Source of the DNA: an uncultured Muribaculaceae bacterium
GTDB taxonomy: Bacteria; Bacteroidota; Bacteroidia; Bacteroidales; Muribaculaceae
DNA length: 64,000 nucleotides
NCBI GenBank assembly: GCA_910577355.1
Contig: CAJTMY010000008.1
Span: 11,141 to 75,140, forward strand
Direction of reading: 5' to 3'
A model generated the notes under the pieces. That model did no database searches, was not told the origin of the DNA, and saw only the letters and a list, made by a program, of their open reading frames with translations. Positions 53,936 through 63,803 of this stretch are shown here, one piece after another. Both the position numbers and the translations under genes were made by a program. Numbering within the stretch: position 1 is the first letter of the stretch; each line of letters begins with the position of its first letter.

Positions 53936-55026
53936 AAGACATAAACAAAGATACAAAAATATACATTGCGGGCCATCGCGGGTTGGTGGGCTCGGCGATA
54001 ATGCGCAATCTGCGCGAGCGGGGATTCACCAATCTCGTGGGTCGCAGCCATGCCGAGCTCGACCTGCTCGACCCTGTGGCCGTACGCGAATTCTTTGATG
54101 CCGAGCGTCCCGAGATGGTAGTGCTCGCCGCAGCGCATGTCGGCGGCATCATGGCCAATTCGACACAGCGCGCCGATTTCATATTCCGCAACCTCCAGAT
54201 ACAGCAGAACGTTATCGGCGAGGCATGGCACCACGGTATACAAAAACTGCTCTTTCTCGGCTCCACGTGCATATATCCGCGCGATGCACCGCAGCCCATC
54301 AACGAGGACGCCCTGCTCACATCACCGCTCGAATACACCAACGAGCCTTACGCCATAGCCAAGATAGCGGGCCTTAAGCTCTGCGAATCGCTCAACCTGC
54401 AATACGGCACCGACTACATAGCCGTGATGCCCACCAATCTGTACGGGCCAAACGACAACTTCGACCTGGTGAACTCTCACGTATTGCCTGCCATGATGCG
54501 CAAGATGCACCTTGCACGGCTGCTCAATGCCGGCGATCTCGACGGATTGCGCGTCGACCTGTGCCGACGTCCCGTCGCCGGTCTCGACGCCGCCGTGGCC
54601 ACTCTCGATGAGATAGCCACCGCACTGTCTTCTTTCGGCATACATGCCGACAGACTGGAGCTGTGGGGCTCCGGGCGTCCGTTACGCGAATTTCTATGGA
54701 GCGACGACATGGCCGACGCGTCGGTACATGTGCTGCTCAATGTGAGTTTTGCCGACGTGGCCGCCACATGCGGTGCCGAGGTACGCAACACTCACATCAA
54801 CGTTGGATCAGGCAAGGAGATCACCATAGCCGGACTTGCCGAGACCATTCGCGAGACCGTGGGATTCCCGGGCGAAATACGCTGGGACTCCACCAAGCCC
54901 GACGGCACTCCCCGCAAACTATGCGACGTAAGCCGCCTGCACAGTCTCGGATGGCGGCACAAGGTCGAACTAAACGAGGGTATCGGACGTTTATACCAAT
55001 GGTATCTGCAATCGATAAGACAGTAA
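53932..55026 (+). CDS. fcl: GDP-L-fucose synthase
   Basis: This 364-residue epimerase/reductase completes GDP-L-fucose synthesis from the Gmd product. It has [18 protein letters not shown] near the start, the active-site segment [16 protein letters not shown], and [16 protein letters not shown] (YxxxK). It is about 40 residues longer than the E. coli enzyme because of an insertion after about residue 195 ([20 protein letters not shown]), as in other Bacteroidales Fcl proteins. GDP-fucose feeds surface-glycan and protein O-glycan synthesis in this group. Confidence 0.96.
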   Translation: MKDINKDTKIYIAGHRGLVGSAIMRNLRERGFTNLVGRSHAELDLLDPVAVREFFDAERPEMVVLAAAHVGGIMANSTQRADFIFRNLQIQQNVIGEAWHHGIQKLLFLGSTCIYPRDAPQPINEDALLTSPLEYTNEPYAIAKIAGLKLCESLNLQYGTDYIAVMPTNLYGPNDNFDLVNSHVLPAMMRKMHLARLLNAGDLDGLRVDLCRRPVAGLDAAVATLDEIATALSSFGIHADRLELWGSGRPLREFLWSDDMADASVHVLLNVSFADVAATCGAEVRNTHINVGSGKEITIAGLAETIRETVGFPGEIRWDSTKPDGTPRKLCDVSRLHSLGWRHKVELNEGIGRLYQWYLQSIRQ

Positions 55027-55057
55027 ACACACTCTACATTCATCATATACACTACAA

Positions 55058-56650
55058 ATGAAGCTAATACGCACCGCAATAATAGCAGCGGCCGCCCTAT
55101 CGGCCTTTCAGGCCGGGGCAGTCATAGACAACCCTATCACACTCGCCGTGCTCAAAGTATATGACGCACAGCTGAAGCAGAATCCGCAGGACTACATGAC
55201 GTGGTACAAGCGTGCCAACGAATACTACCGCCACAACGAATATATACACGCCCTCGACGACGTGAACAACGCACTGGCATATGCTCCCGGCGGGGATACC
55301 GACACACGCTTTCAGGCCTACATGCTCCGCGCAGGCATATACAACCAGACCGGACGCCACGACCAGGCATTGGCCGACCTAAACTCTGCCGTGGCTCTCG
55401 ACGGAGAGTCGTATGCCGCCATCTATCAGCGAGCCAATACAGAATTCGAGTTAGGCGACTGGCCGGCCGCCCGTATGGACTACACCCGTCTGCAACGTCT
55501 CAACAGCCGTTCTACCGAAGCTCTCCTCGGCCTGGCACGCTGCTCGGTGAAAGAGAACAATCTGTCGGCGGCAAACGACCTGTTGCAACAGGCTGTTGAC
55601 TTCGATGCCAGCAATCCCGAAATATATGTGCGCCGCGCATCGGTGCGACGTATGATGGGCGACCACAACGGTGCGGTAGACGACCTCGTGCTTGCCATAT
55701 CGCTCAAAAGCGACGATCCCAAGGCCATAGAACATCTGGTGGAATACGGCAACACCAACTACCCCGCCGTGATAGCCGGGCTCACCAACGCCATACAGCT
55801 GGCTCCCGAAAACGGTCTGTACCGCTACCTCCGCGCGTCGATAGCCCAGGCCCACTACAACTATCTGTCGGCCATCGACGACTTCCAGTACATTATCGAC
55901 CACAATCTGTATAATTATCACGGTCTGCACGGCTCCATAGCACGATGCCTTCTCGGTCTCGGCCGCTACGAAGAAGCCTTGGCGGAAATAGACCTCGCAC
56001 TCGGCACAGTAGACAATGTGGCCGACTACTATATCGTACGCTCGCAGATACTGCGCGCACTCGGACGCAGCGACGACGCCATCAACGCAGCCGCCCGCGC
56101 ACTTGCTGTCGACCCCAACTATGCTCCCGGGCTTGTTGAGATGGCTCTCAACTATATCGACAAGGAGCAATACGACCAGGCTTCAGGACTGCTCGGAGAA
56201 GCCTCAATGTCGAAAGCCGACGATCCGTCGATACTGCTGCTGCGAGCATGGTTGCACCGCAACTTCTTAAACCAGCCTACCGCGGCACGCGGTTTCGACG
56301 AGCAGATACTCGACATAGAGTCCTATGATGCAGACAACGTGCGTTCGCTGCGCGGATTCGCACTTCAGGCTCTCGGCCGCGATGACGAAGGCGACACATG
56401 GATGAAACGCGTGCTGGATATGAACCCCGACCCCGACGGATACAACAATTATCTCGGCGCATGCTATTACTCTCTGCGAGGTGATGATGACAAGGCGCTC
56501 GACTGTGTGGAACGCTCGCTACAGGCAGGATACAGCGACAACCACAACTGGATGCAGAATACCGACGGCCCCGTGAACGCCGGAACTCTGCGCGACGATC
56601 TGCGCTTCCTGCGACTGATGCAGAAATACAACAGCATATTCGGTAAATAA
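55058..56650 (+). CDS. Tetratricopeptide-repeat protein, exported
   Basis: This 530-residue protein begins MKLIRTAIIAAAALSAFQAG (signal peptide). The rest consists of about a dozen tetratricopeptide-like repeats with the A-x-x-D/N-x-A-L pattern (for example HALDDVNNALAYAPGG, QALADLNSAVALDG, EEALAEIDLALG, DDAINAAARALAVDPNYAPG). TPR domains bind proteins. The partner is unknown. It is the last gene of the fucose cluster and is followed by a hairpin terminator. Confidence 0.87.
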   Translation: MKLIRTAIIAAAALSAFQAGAVIDNPITLAVLKVYDAQLKQNPQDYMTWYKRANEYYRHNEYIHALDDVNNALAYAPGGDTDTRFQAYMLRAGIYNQTGRHDQALADLNSAVALDGESYAAIYQRANTEFELGDWPAARMDYTRLQRLNSRSTEALLGLARCSVKENNLSAANDLLQQAVDFDASNPEIYVRRASVRRMMGDHNGAVDDLVLAISLKSDDPKAIEHLVEYGNTNYPAVIAGLTNAIQLAPENGLYRYLRASIAQAHYNYLSAIDDFQYIIDHNLYNYHGLHGSIARCLLGLGRYEEALAEIDLALGTVDNVADYYIVRSQILRALGRSDDAINAAARALAVDPNYAPGLVEMALNYIDKEQYDQASGLLGEASMSKADDPSILLLRAWLHRNFLNQPTAARGFDEQILDIESYDADNVRSLRGFALQALGRDDEGDTWMKRVLDMNPDPDGYNNYLGACYYSLRGDDDKALDCVERSLQAGYSDNHNWMQNTDGPVNAGTLRDDLRFLRLMQKYNSIFGK

Positions 56651-56667
56651 ACGACCGACATTTAAGC

Positions 56668-56709
56668 CGCCCCGGCGAATTGCGATAGTATGTGCAATCC
56701 GCCGGGGCG
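56668..56709. terminator. Terminator between the TPR and NUDIX genes
   Basis: A 16-base stem with one mismatch (56668-56683 with 56694-56709) and a 10-base loop is followed by TTTTAT on the plus strand. It can serve both convergent genes. Confidence 0.8.
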
Positions 56710-56736
56710 TTTTATAAGACTTTGTGAGCAGAGTCA

Positions 56737-57231
56737 TTAAAGGATGGAACGGTACTCGTGCTCGAAATTCGGCGTGAGCAGGCCGGCGTGCATCGCAGTC
56801 TCTATTTCTGCTGCCGTCATGAAACGACCTCCGTCGAGTTCGTCGGTGGGACGCGGTGATTCGGTTGCCACAGCCTTGAACACATGAACCAACTCGCGCT
56901 CACGGTCGCTTTCAAAGACATATGTGCGCAGATGCACGGACTCGAAATCCGTGATACCGAGTTCTTCGCGGGCCTCGCGTCTCAGAGCTTCGGCAACAGA
57001 TTCGCCGGGAGCCATATGTCCTCCGACAGCAGTATCATATTTTCCCGGCTGAATGTCTTTCCACTCAGGCCGCTTCTGCAGATACAGACGTCCTTCGGCA
57101 TCATAAAGGTGAAGGTGCACCACAGGGTGCAGTAATTTGCCGCCGCCGTGACATTCGGCTCTCGACGCCATACCGGTGCACCGCCCGTCCTCATCGACCA
57201 GAGGCAGCATTTCCATTGGGTTGTCTTGCAT
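56737..57231 (-). CDS. NUDIX hydrolase
   Basis: This 164-residue protein has a complete Nudix box (GGHMAPGESVAEALRREARE followed by ELGI; GX5EX7REXXEEXGI) at about residues 72-94. The domain before it (HLHLYDAEGRLYLQKRP) resembles the isopentenyl-diphosphate isomerase-like subfamily of hydrolases. The substrate may be a nucleoside diphosphate derivative. It follows the PAP2 gene by 4 bases. Confidence 0.9.
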   Translation of the reverse strand: MQDNPMEMLPLVDEDGRCTGMASRAECHGGGKLLHPVVHLHLYDAEGRLYLQKRPEWKDIQPGKYDTAVGGHMAPGESVAEALRREAREELGITDFESVHLRTYVFESDRERELVHVFKAVATESPRPTDELDGGRFMTAAEIETAMHAGLLTPNFEHEYRSIL

Positions 57232-57235
57232 ATAG

Positions 57236-58168
57236 TCAGAATCTTACTCGTGAAATGATTGAAATGGATACCGCACTGAGCAGCGAGCCCATGGTACGGA
57301 ATTCGTAACCCGCTTCGGCACCGACGACAGCGGAGCGTGAAATATTGAACATCACAGCACCGGTAGCCGAACCGGTCATTGACCAACGGCTTATCGTGCC
57401 TGTACGGCTGTTGTGCTGCGCGCCGGCCATCATGCGTGCCTCGATATCGCCTATGCCGATTCCGAAGCGGGCCACGGCGCCTACAGCCATACCCACGGTA
57501 TGCAGCCGCGGCTGCCTCATGCCATCCCTGTCGAGGGGAAAATATGATGTGGAAGCTTCGGCGCCAAGACCCCATGTGTCGTTGAGACGGCAGGTATAGC
57601 GCAATCCCGTCATGACACCCGTATGCAGCTCCTGTCCGTCGCCTATCCGTCCCAACGGGATAATGGCAGCAGTAAACGCATCCACCGAGCCGTGAGCGGG
57701 CATATCACCCTTGTAAAACACCGGCGGCTGCCCATGGAATATCAACCGCGAAAACAACTCACCTGCCGCCACCGACGCAATGCCTGTCGCCGCCCCGCCG
57801 AGCACATCCTTAGGATAATGCCGCCCTGCCGCCACACGCTGCAGCGCCACAATATTAGCTGCCGTATGCGCGCCGACAAGCCACCACCCGGAATATCGTG
57901 CCGCACGATAGCCGGCCGAGCCGAGTATGGCGAAAGCCCACGAAGTGTGGCGCGAAGGCCAGGAATCGAGCGAAGAGCCGTCGGGGCGTCGTGCATGGAC
58001 ACTGTGCTTTAAGATTTCAGTCGCGGCCGCATTGACGGCCGCAGAGCCTGCAACGGCTGTCACATCGGCCCAGACAGACGTACGTACACGTAGGGTATCG
58101 GCTTCAGCAGCCGACATACCAGATGCAGCCAGGGTGAGCAAAAGGATCGGGATGAGTTTTCTTATCAT
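57236..58168 (-). CDS. PAP2-family phosphatase with outer-membrane barrel tail
   Basis: This 310-residue protein has a signal peptide and then the three PAP2 motifs: KHSVHARRP (about residue 54), PSRHT (about residue 71) and GRHYPKDVLGG (about residue 115). The second half (about 165-310) has short alternating strands and ends with an aromatic residue, as in small outer-membrane barrels. Such fusions occur in Bacteroidales and may act on lipid phosphates such as undecaprenyl diphosphate or lipid A. It follows the GH3 gene on the same strand after a terminator. Confidence 0.85.
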   Translation of the reverse strand: MIRKLIPILLLTLAASGMSAAEADTLRVRTSVWADVTAVAGSAAVNAAATEILKHSVHARRPDGSSLDSWPSRHTSWAFAILGSAGYRAARYSGWWLVGAHTAANIVALQRVAAGRHYPKDVLGGAATGIASVAAGELFSRLIFHGQPPVFYKGDMPAHGSVDAFTAAIIPLGRIGDGQELHTGVMTGLRYTCRLNDTWGLGAEASTSYFPLDRDGMRQPRLHTVGMAVGAVARFGIGIGDIEARMMAGAQHNSRTGTISRWSMTGSATGAVMFNISRSAVVGAEAGYEFRTMGSLLSAVSISIISRVRF

Positions 58169-58182
58169 TCTTTAACAACAAA

Positions 58183-58211
58183 CTCCGCAGGCCTTTGTCG
58201 GGTCTGCGGAG
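58183..58211. terminator. Terminator after the GH3 fusion gene
   Basis: CTCCGCAG (58183-58190) and CTGCGGAG (58204-58211) pair over a 13-base loop. The plus strand continues CTTTTTCT and the minus strand TTTGTTGTT. It lies 15 bases beyond the stop of the gene at 58227. Confidence 0.7.
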
Positions 58212-58226
58212 CTTTTTCTCTTAATT

Positions 58227-61196
58227 TTAATTTTCAAGCGCCTTGTATACCTGGCGGAAAAGCTCGGGACGCATGTTGAGGTTATTGAATTTCTTGGAGT
58301 CTCGCGTGGGATTGACACGGTTTGTGAGGAATATGAATATCATATCCTGCTCGGGATCCACCCAGAACACCGTGCCGGTAAAGCCGAGGTGACCATATAC
58401 CGAAGGGCCGGCCTCGTCGCATGTGGGCGAGTAATCGGGACGCTCGACATCGGGCTTGTCGAAGCCGAGGCCACGGCGGCATGTGGGGCTCTTGGTGGTA
58501 GTGAAAAGCTTCACGGTTTCGGGCGAAAGCACCTGTACGTCGCCATACTTACCGTCCTGAAGCCACATCTGGCACAGCTTGGCGAGGTCGCCGGCGTTGC
58601 TGAACAGGCCTGCGTTGCCGCTCACGCCGCCCTGCATGGCAGCTGTCTCGTCGTGGACATATCCGCGAAGTATCTGGCGGCGCATGAAGGTATCGTTCTC
58701 GGTGGGAGCCACCTGGCCAAGGTCGTGATGGCGGTAGGGCTGATAGCCGATGAACTTGGCTCCCAGTGGCGCATATATGCTGTCGCGCACCCATACATCG
58801 TGATGCTGTCCTGTGAGGCGCTGCTCCATATCCATAAGCAGGCAGAAGTTGAGGCAGGAATAGTTGTAATCGGTGTTCTTACGGAGTTTCTGATTATATA
58901 TCACATTCATCACGGTATCGACAGTGGCCGGGCCTACATACAGCCCGCGGGCTGCCTCGACAGGAAATTCGTCGGTGCGCACCGGCGATGTGATGTCGCG
59001 GCGTATCTTGGCGGTATTGTTGCCCCAGGCGCCCGGCATGAGCCATATGGAGTGTGCGGCATCTTTCTTGCCGGTAAAGAGTTCGCCCTTGTATGTTGTG
59101 GTGTCCATCATAAGTTTGTAGACGTTGATGGAGGCCGGCATACCCGTCTCGTGGAAGAGCAACTGGCGCGGGGTGAATGTCTTTCCGGCGGCCTTGAGGC
59201 CGGGGATATACTCGGCGGCAGGCTTGTCGAGGTCGAAAAGACCGAGGTCGTAGGCTTTCATGACGCCGGGGAGCGTGCCGGTGGCCTTGGATACCGAAGC
59301 GAGGTCGTAGAGGGTGAAGCGGGTGACGCTGTCGCCGCCGGCGGTAAGCTTGCCGAACGCTTTCTCATACACGACATTGCCGTGACGTGCCACAAGCACC
59401 TGGCATCCGGGAGTGGCGCCCATGTCCACGGCACGGCGGCATATCATGTCGAGCGAGTCGGCAAGAGCAGGGTTGAATCCCTCGGCAACCGGAGAGGTGT
59501 AGCCGAGACGAGTCTTGGCGAGATGTATGCCGGTGCCCATCTTTGCCACATGGTTGAGGTTGACTGGCAGCTTGCCGTTGACCTCGATGCCGCCGAAGAG
59601 TGCCATGGCGGCTGCGGCGCGTGTCTCGGGCAGATTGTCGTATGCGAGAACAAGCGCCCTGGTCTTGGCGATTGCCGAGTGGAACTTGTCCATCTTGTAC
59701 GGATTCATGATAAACACGCTCACGAGCGAAGGCATATCGGCCAACTGTCCGTAGACACGCATCGACTCGGCCTTGTCGTTGTATACGGCGGCCACTACAA
59801 CATCGTGGTTGCGTATTTTTGCAAGTGATGCCTGACTGAAAGCCTCGCCCTTGGTGTAATATACATCCACATCGGTGTAGCGACGGCATACGTCGGCAAA
59901 TTCGTTGTTTTTGCCTTCGCCGATATTCACCACGGCTATGCGTCTTTTGGCGAGGCGACCGAGTGGCAGGAGGTCGCCGTCATTGCGGAGCACTGTTATG
60001 CAGGCCTGCGCGAGGGCGTTCTTTACGGCCTGTGCCTCGGGAGAATTTATCTTTGCGCTCAGACCTTTGAGATCGATTGGCTGAGGCCGTTTGTCAAGAC
60101 CCATGGCATATTTGTATCGGAGCACACGCTTGCAGCGATCCTCTATGACATCCTTGCTGATGTAGCCCGACTTGATCGCAGCCATGATGGAGTCGATGGT
60201 CTGTATCGGATTGCTCATCGACTCCACGACATCGGCACCGGCCTTGAGCGCCTCTATGGAGCGGTTCAAATTTTTATATCGGGCGCCTTTCATCTCTATG
60301 GCGTCGGTATATATAAGGCCTTCAAAACCCATCTGCTTGCGCAGCAGCTCTGTGGTCATCTTGTACGAAAGCGACGCGGGACGCTCGGAATCGTCGAGCA
60401 CGGGCACCACGATATGACCTGTCATCACACCCGAAAGGCCGGCATCGACATAGTCTTTGAACGGCAGAAGATCGATGTCGTTGAGCTGCGCGAGGGTATG
60501 GTTCACGATCGTACGCTCCTTGTGCGAGTCGGTATTGGTGTCGCCATGGCCGGGAAAGTGCTTGCCCACGGCCTGCACGCCGCCATCCTCGAGTCCGAGC
60601 GCATATGCGGTACCGAGAGCGGCCACACGGCGGGGATCCTCACCGAAAGAGCGGTAGCCGATGACGGGATTGCGTGGATTGGAATTCACATCAATGTCCG
60701 GAGCATAGTTGACATGCAGGCCGGTAAGTTTCATCTCACGGGCCATCTCTCGGCCGTAACGGCGCATAAGCGATGTGTCGGAGATGGCACCGAGAGCCAT
60801 GTTGCACGGAAATTTGGGAGTGTCGCCCACTCGCATGGCCAACCCCCATTCGCCGTCGAATGTCATAAGCACGGGGATCTTGGCAAGGCTCTGTGCATAA
60901 TTGGTGGTCTCGATGTATTGTTCGAGCGAACCGGAGGTGAACAGCAGGCCGCCCACCTGGTTGTCGCCGACGAGCTTCCTTATATTGGCTTTTGACGACT
61001 CGCTTAGCGCGGGCACCACCTTAGGGCATACAAGCTGTGCCACACGTTGACGCTCGGTCATAGAATTGTACACGGAATCAACCCAACGCTCGCATGCCTT
61101 GAAGTCGGTACGTCGCATCATGTTTGTCTCCCGCGCTACGGAGGGCACAACAGCCGCAAGCGCGCATGTCGCAATAGCAATTATGTGTTTGATCAT
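58227..61196 (-). CDS. GH3 beta-N-acetylhexosaminidase fused to a serine beta-lactamase-like domain
   Basis: This 989-residue protein has a signal peptide. The GH3 part (about residues 30-380) has the NagZ-type motif GKHFPGHGDTNTDSH (about 213) and the catalytic Asp in YTDAIEM (about 298). A C-terminal glycosidase domain follows. The last 400 residues form a serine-hydrolase domain with SVSK (about 635), YSCLN (about 775) and HLGFTGT (about 930), the SxxK/YxN/HxG set of class C beta-lactamase-like esterases. Together these could trim peptidoglycan sugars and peptides. The fusion is common in Bacteroidota. Confidence 0.92.
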   Translation of the reverse strand: MIKHIIAIATCALAAVVPSVARETNMMRRTDFKACERWVDSVYNSMTERQRVAQLVCPKVVPALSESSKANIRKLVGDNQVGGLLFTSGSLEQYIETTNYAQSLAKIPVLMTFDGEWGLAMRVGDTPKFPCNMALGAISDTSLMRRYGREMAREMKLTGLHVNYAPDIDVNSNPRNPVIGYRSFGEDPRRVAALGTAYALGLEDGGVQAVGKHFPGHGDTNTDSHKERTIVNHTLAQLNDIDLLPFKDYVDAGLSGVMTGHIVVPVLDDSERPASLSYKMTTELLRKQMGFEGLIYTDAIEMKGARYKNLNRSIEALKAGADVVESMSNPIQTIDSIMAAIKSGYISKDVIEDRCKRVLRYKYAMGLDKRPQPIDLKGLSAKINSPEAQAVKNALAQACITVLRNDGDLLPLGRLAKRRIAVVNIGEGKNNEFADVCRRYTDVDVYYTKGEAFSQASLAKIRNHDVVVAAVYNDKAESMRVYGQLADMPSLVSVFIMNPYKMDKFHSAIAKTRALVLAYDNLPETRAAAAMALFGGIEVNGKLPVNLNHVAKMGTGIHLAKTRLGYTSPVAEGFNPALADSLDMICRRAVDMGATPGCQVLVARHGNVVYEKAFGKLTAGGDSVTRFTLYDLASVSKATGTLPGVMKAYDLGLFDLDKPAAEYIPGLKAAGKTFTPRQLLFHETGMPASINVYKLMMDTTTYKGELFTGKKDAAHSIWLMPGAWGNNTAKIRRDITSPVRTDEFPVEAARGLYVGPATVDTVMNVIYNQKLRKNTDYNYSCLNFCLLMDMEQRLTGQHHDVWVRDSIYAPLGAKFIGYQPYRHHDLGQVAPTENDTFMRRQILRGYVHDETAAMQGGVSGNAGLFSNAGDLAKLCQMWLQDGKYGDVQVLSPETVKLFTTTKSPTCRRGLGFDKPDVERPDYSPTCDEAGPSVYGHLGFTGTVFWVDPEQDMIFIFLTNRVNPTRDSKKFNNLNMRPELFRQVYKALEN

Positions 61197-61214
61197 GATT
61201 GGTTTATAGATAAT

Positions 61215-62729
61215 TTATTTGATTACAAAACGTAGTTTGCCGGATGGATTCTGCTTTCGGTTTTTCTGCTCGCGCAGATAGGCGAGCACATCGTCGTAGA
61301 GCACATCCGGGCTTGATGCCACCTCGGTATGGTTGGCCAACGAAGGCATATAGTCGCCGCCGTTGGCGAGATAGTCTATGGTAGCCACGCGATAGGTGCT
61401 GTCGGGGTTGATAGCCTTGCCGTTCAGTGTTGCCGAGAGCAGTTCGGGTTTTCCGGTAGCCGAAGCCTTATATTCTATCATTATTCCGTCGCTCACGCCG
61501 TTGCCGCCCACCGCAGCCATTTGATCGAAGGCTTTGAGCAGGTCGGCGCCCTTAATGTCGATTATCTTTATATGGTTGTCAAACGGCATCATGGTGATTA
61601 TCTGGCCTTGTGTAAAGGTGCCTTTTGGTAATCCGCGGCGCAGCCCGCCCTTGTTGAGGATTGCGAGATCCACATCGGGAGCAAGACGCCGGCCGCGGTC
61701 GAGCACGATATCGGTTGCCCAGTTGAGGAGGTCGGGAGAGAGTTGGCCGAGTTCACGCGAGGTGCGCCCTACGGGCACCTGCATCAGCGAGTCGACACCG
61801 GCGCGGTAAGGAGCTATAAGACCGGCCATGTCGGGGTCGAGGCGGTCGTCATAACGCGCCGTGACGGGAATCACCCTGTAATCTGCATTGCCGTTGTCGA
61901 GATCGATGGTTATCTCTCCCACATTCTTGCCCTGCTTGCCCACCTGTGTGACGAGGACTTCCTTGCCGTCGAGATTCCTCACGCGCCATTGCATGTTGTC
62001 CTTTGCGGGGTCTATCAGGTCGTGCGAATGGCCGCCGATGATTATGTCGATGTTGCTGGTATGCTCCGCGAGGTTCATGTCGCCCGGGGGCACGGCGGGG
62101 TCATAGCCGATATGCGTGAGGGCGATCACCATATCGCAGTGCTCGATATTCTTGAGCCACCATGCCGAAGCGTTGGCGGCCTCCACGGCGTCGAGGTATT
62201 CGAGCCCGTTGTAGTTTCCTTCAGATATCATGCCCTCGGGCTTCAGATTTATGGCGATGAAGCCGATGCGCTTGCCGTCGAACTCACGTATCGAGTATTT
62301 CTCAAATTCCCCGCCGAGTGGGGTATTGTCGAGATTGTAGTTAGTGGCCAGAAACTCGGCATCGGATTCATCGAGCACGCGGGCAAGAGAGTCGATGCCA
62401 TTGTCGAATTCGTGATTTCCCAATATACGGATGTCGTAGCCGAGGGCGTTCATGGCCTTCTGCTCCACCACCCCGCCGTACAGATTGAAATACAGCGTGC
62501 CCTGAACTGCATCGCCGGCATCGACGAGAAGCATGTTCTTCTCGGCGGCACGCACGCTGTCGACGATCACCTTGCGGCGCGCTATGCCGCCGCGGTTGTC
62601 CTTGTCGTCGGGATCGATCTGCGAATGGGTATCGTTTGTATGAAGAATCACCAGTTTCTCGGCCTGAGCCGTGACGGCTCCCGCAAACAGCATCCCGGCC
62701 AGCGAGAGTATGTAGACAATGTGTTTCAT
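61215..62729 (-). CDS. 5'-nucleotidase/metallophosphatase, exported
   Basis: This 504-residue protein has a signal peptide (MKHIVYILSLAGMLFAGAVT) and two domains. The first is a calcineurin-like phosphatase with HTNDTHSQ, GDAVQG, LGNHEFDNG and GGHSHD, which bind two metal ions. The second (about 325-504) is the 5'-nucleotidase C-terminal domain. An ATG directly before the chosen one (62732) could also serve. It lies 18 bases before the GH3 fusion, so they share an operon. It hydrolyses periplasmic nucleotides or sugar nucleotides. Confidence 0.93.
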   Translation of the reverse strand: MKHIVYILSLAGMLFAGAVTAQAEKLVILHTNDTHSQIDPDDKDNRGGIARRKVIVDSVRAAEKNMLLVDAGDAVQGTLYFNLYGGVVEQKAMNALGYDIRILGNHEFDNGIDSLARVLDESDAEFLATNYNLDNTPLGGEFEKYSIREFDGKRIGFIAINLKPEGMISEGNYNGLEYLDAVEAANASAWWLKNIEHCDMVIALTHIGYDPAVPPGDMNLAEHTSNIDIIIGGHSHDLIDPAKDNMQWRVRNLDGKEVLVTQVGKQGKNVGEITIDLDNGNADYRVIPVTARYDDRLDPDMAGLIAPYRAGVDSLMQVPVGRTSRELGQLSPDLLNWATDIVLDRGRRLAPDVDLAILNKGGLRRGLPKGTFTQGQIITMMPFDNHIKIIDIKGADLLKAFDQMAAVGGNGVSDGIMIEYKASATGKPELLSATLNGKAINPDSTYRVATIDYLANGGDYMPSLANHTEVASSPDVLYDDVLAYLREQKNRKQNPSGKLRFVIK

Positions 62730-62748
62730 CATTTCAGTATTTGTTGCG

Positions 62749-62756
62749 CGAAGATA
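62749..62756 (-). promoter_or_regulatory. Promoter of the 5'-nucleotidase operon
   Basis: 62756-62749 on the minus strand reads TATCTTCG, a -7 box with one change, about 20 bases before the ATG. A -33 box is not clear. Confidence 0.4.
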
Positions 62757-62810
62757 CGATTTTTTTTGCGATTTCGGAGGATGACCCACTCTTAAAAACA
62801 AAAAAAGATG

Positions 62811-62818
62811 TAAATTCG
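62811..62818 (+). promoter_or_regulatory. Promoter of glycerate kinase (leaderless)
   Basis: TAAATTCG is a -7 box with one change and ends 5 bases before the ATG at 62823, so the message would have no leader. The -33 box is not evident. Confidence 0.4.
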
Positions 62819-62822
62819 CCGC

Positions 62823-63803
62823 ATGATTCTGATAGCGCCCGATAAATTCAAAGGATACCATACCGCCGACGAGGTATGCGGCATCATCGAGAACCGGCTC
62901 CGTGCCGCAGGATACCATGGAGAGTTGCGGTCGCAGCCCATGTCGGACGGTGGCGAGGGTGCTGCGGAGATGCTGCTGCCACATCGCCGCGCGGGCGCCG
63001 TGCCCGGCATATATTTCGATGCCGACAACAGCCGGTGTGTGGCCGTGTCGAGCGAGATAGTGGGATTCGGAGCCTTCGGGCACAGCAGCATACCTCTTAT
63101 GCGACGCTCGTCGATAGCCCTCGGACAAGCGATACCGCAGGATATCCCGACATATGTCGCAGTAGGCGGCACGGCCATATCCGATGGCGGAGCGGGATTT
63201 CTGCAAGGACTCGGCGTTAAATTCTACAATTCACATGACCGGATTATCGACGAGCCTCTTTGTCCGACCACACTCCATACTGTTTCGGAAGCCGATACCT
63301 CGGCGCTGTCCCGCTATCGGCTCACAGGAGTGATCGATGTAGAGGCGACGCTTCTGCCCGAATCAGACGGCAAGCTCTCGACACTCGATTTCGCCCGACA
63401 GAAAGCGTTGCCGGGCGAGGATCTCGGCGGCCTGGCCGACGCCCTGCGACATCTGAACGACGTGCTCGGCGGACGCTCACCGTGGGACGGCGCCGGAGGC
63501 GGCATCGGCTATGCATTGGCATCGGTAGCCGACGCTCCTTGCTTATCCGGGTCACAGATGGCCGTCGAATCGCTCGGTATCGACCCGGCAAGGGTTAATC
63601 TTGTAATTACAGGCGAGGGACGCGTCGACCGGCAGACCACCCGCGGCGGCAAACTCGTCGACGCCGTCTACCGCCGGGCGACCGCCCTCGGCATACCCGT
63701 ACTAGTTCTCTACGGCGCCCCCGACTCCTACCCCTTCTACCCCCACATGGCACAGATCTATAGCGATTGGGCCGGCAGATATCAGGACATCATAAAAGAC
63801 TAA
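62823..63803 (+). CDS. Glycerate kinase
   Basis: This 326-residue enzyme phosphorylates glycerate in glyoxylate or serine catabolism. The start MILIAPDKFKGYHTADEV contains the family motif PDKFKG. Also present are PMSDGGEGAAEML, GGTAISDGGAGFLQGLG (phosphate-binding), DGAGGGIGYAL and the C-terminal ITGEGRVDRQTTRGGK. It is about 50 residues shorter than E. coli GarK. The segment around residues 75-110 is compressed. Confidence 0.88.
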   Translation: MILIAPDKFKGYHTADEVCGIIENRLRAAGYHGELRSQPMSDGGEGAAEMLLPHRRAGAVPGIYFDADNSRCVAVSSEIVGFGAFGHSSIPLMRRSSIALGQAIPQDIPTYVAVGGTAISDGGAGFLQGLGVKFYNSHDRIIDEPLCPTTLHTVSEADTSALSRYRLTGVIDVEATLLPESDGKLSTLDFARQKALPGEDLGGLADALRHLNDVLGGRSPWDGAGGGIGYALASVADAPCLSGSQMAVESLGIDPARVNLVITGEGRVDRQTTRGGKLVDAVYRRATALGIPVLVLYGAPDSYPFYPHMAQIYSDWAGRYQDIIKD

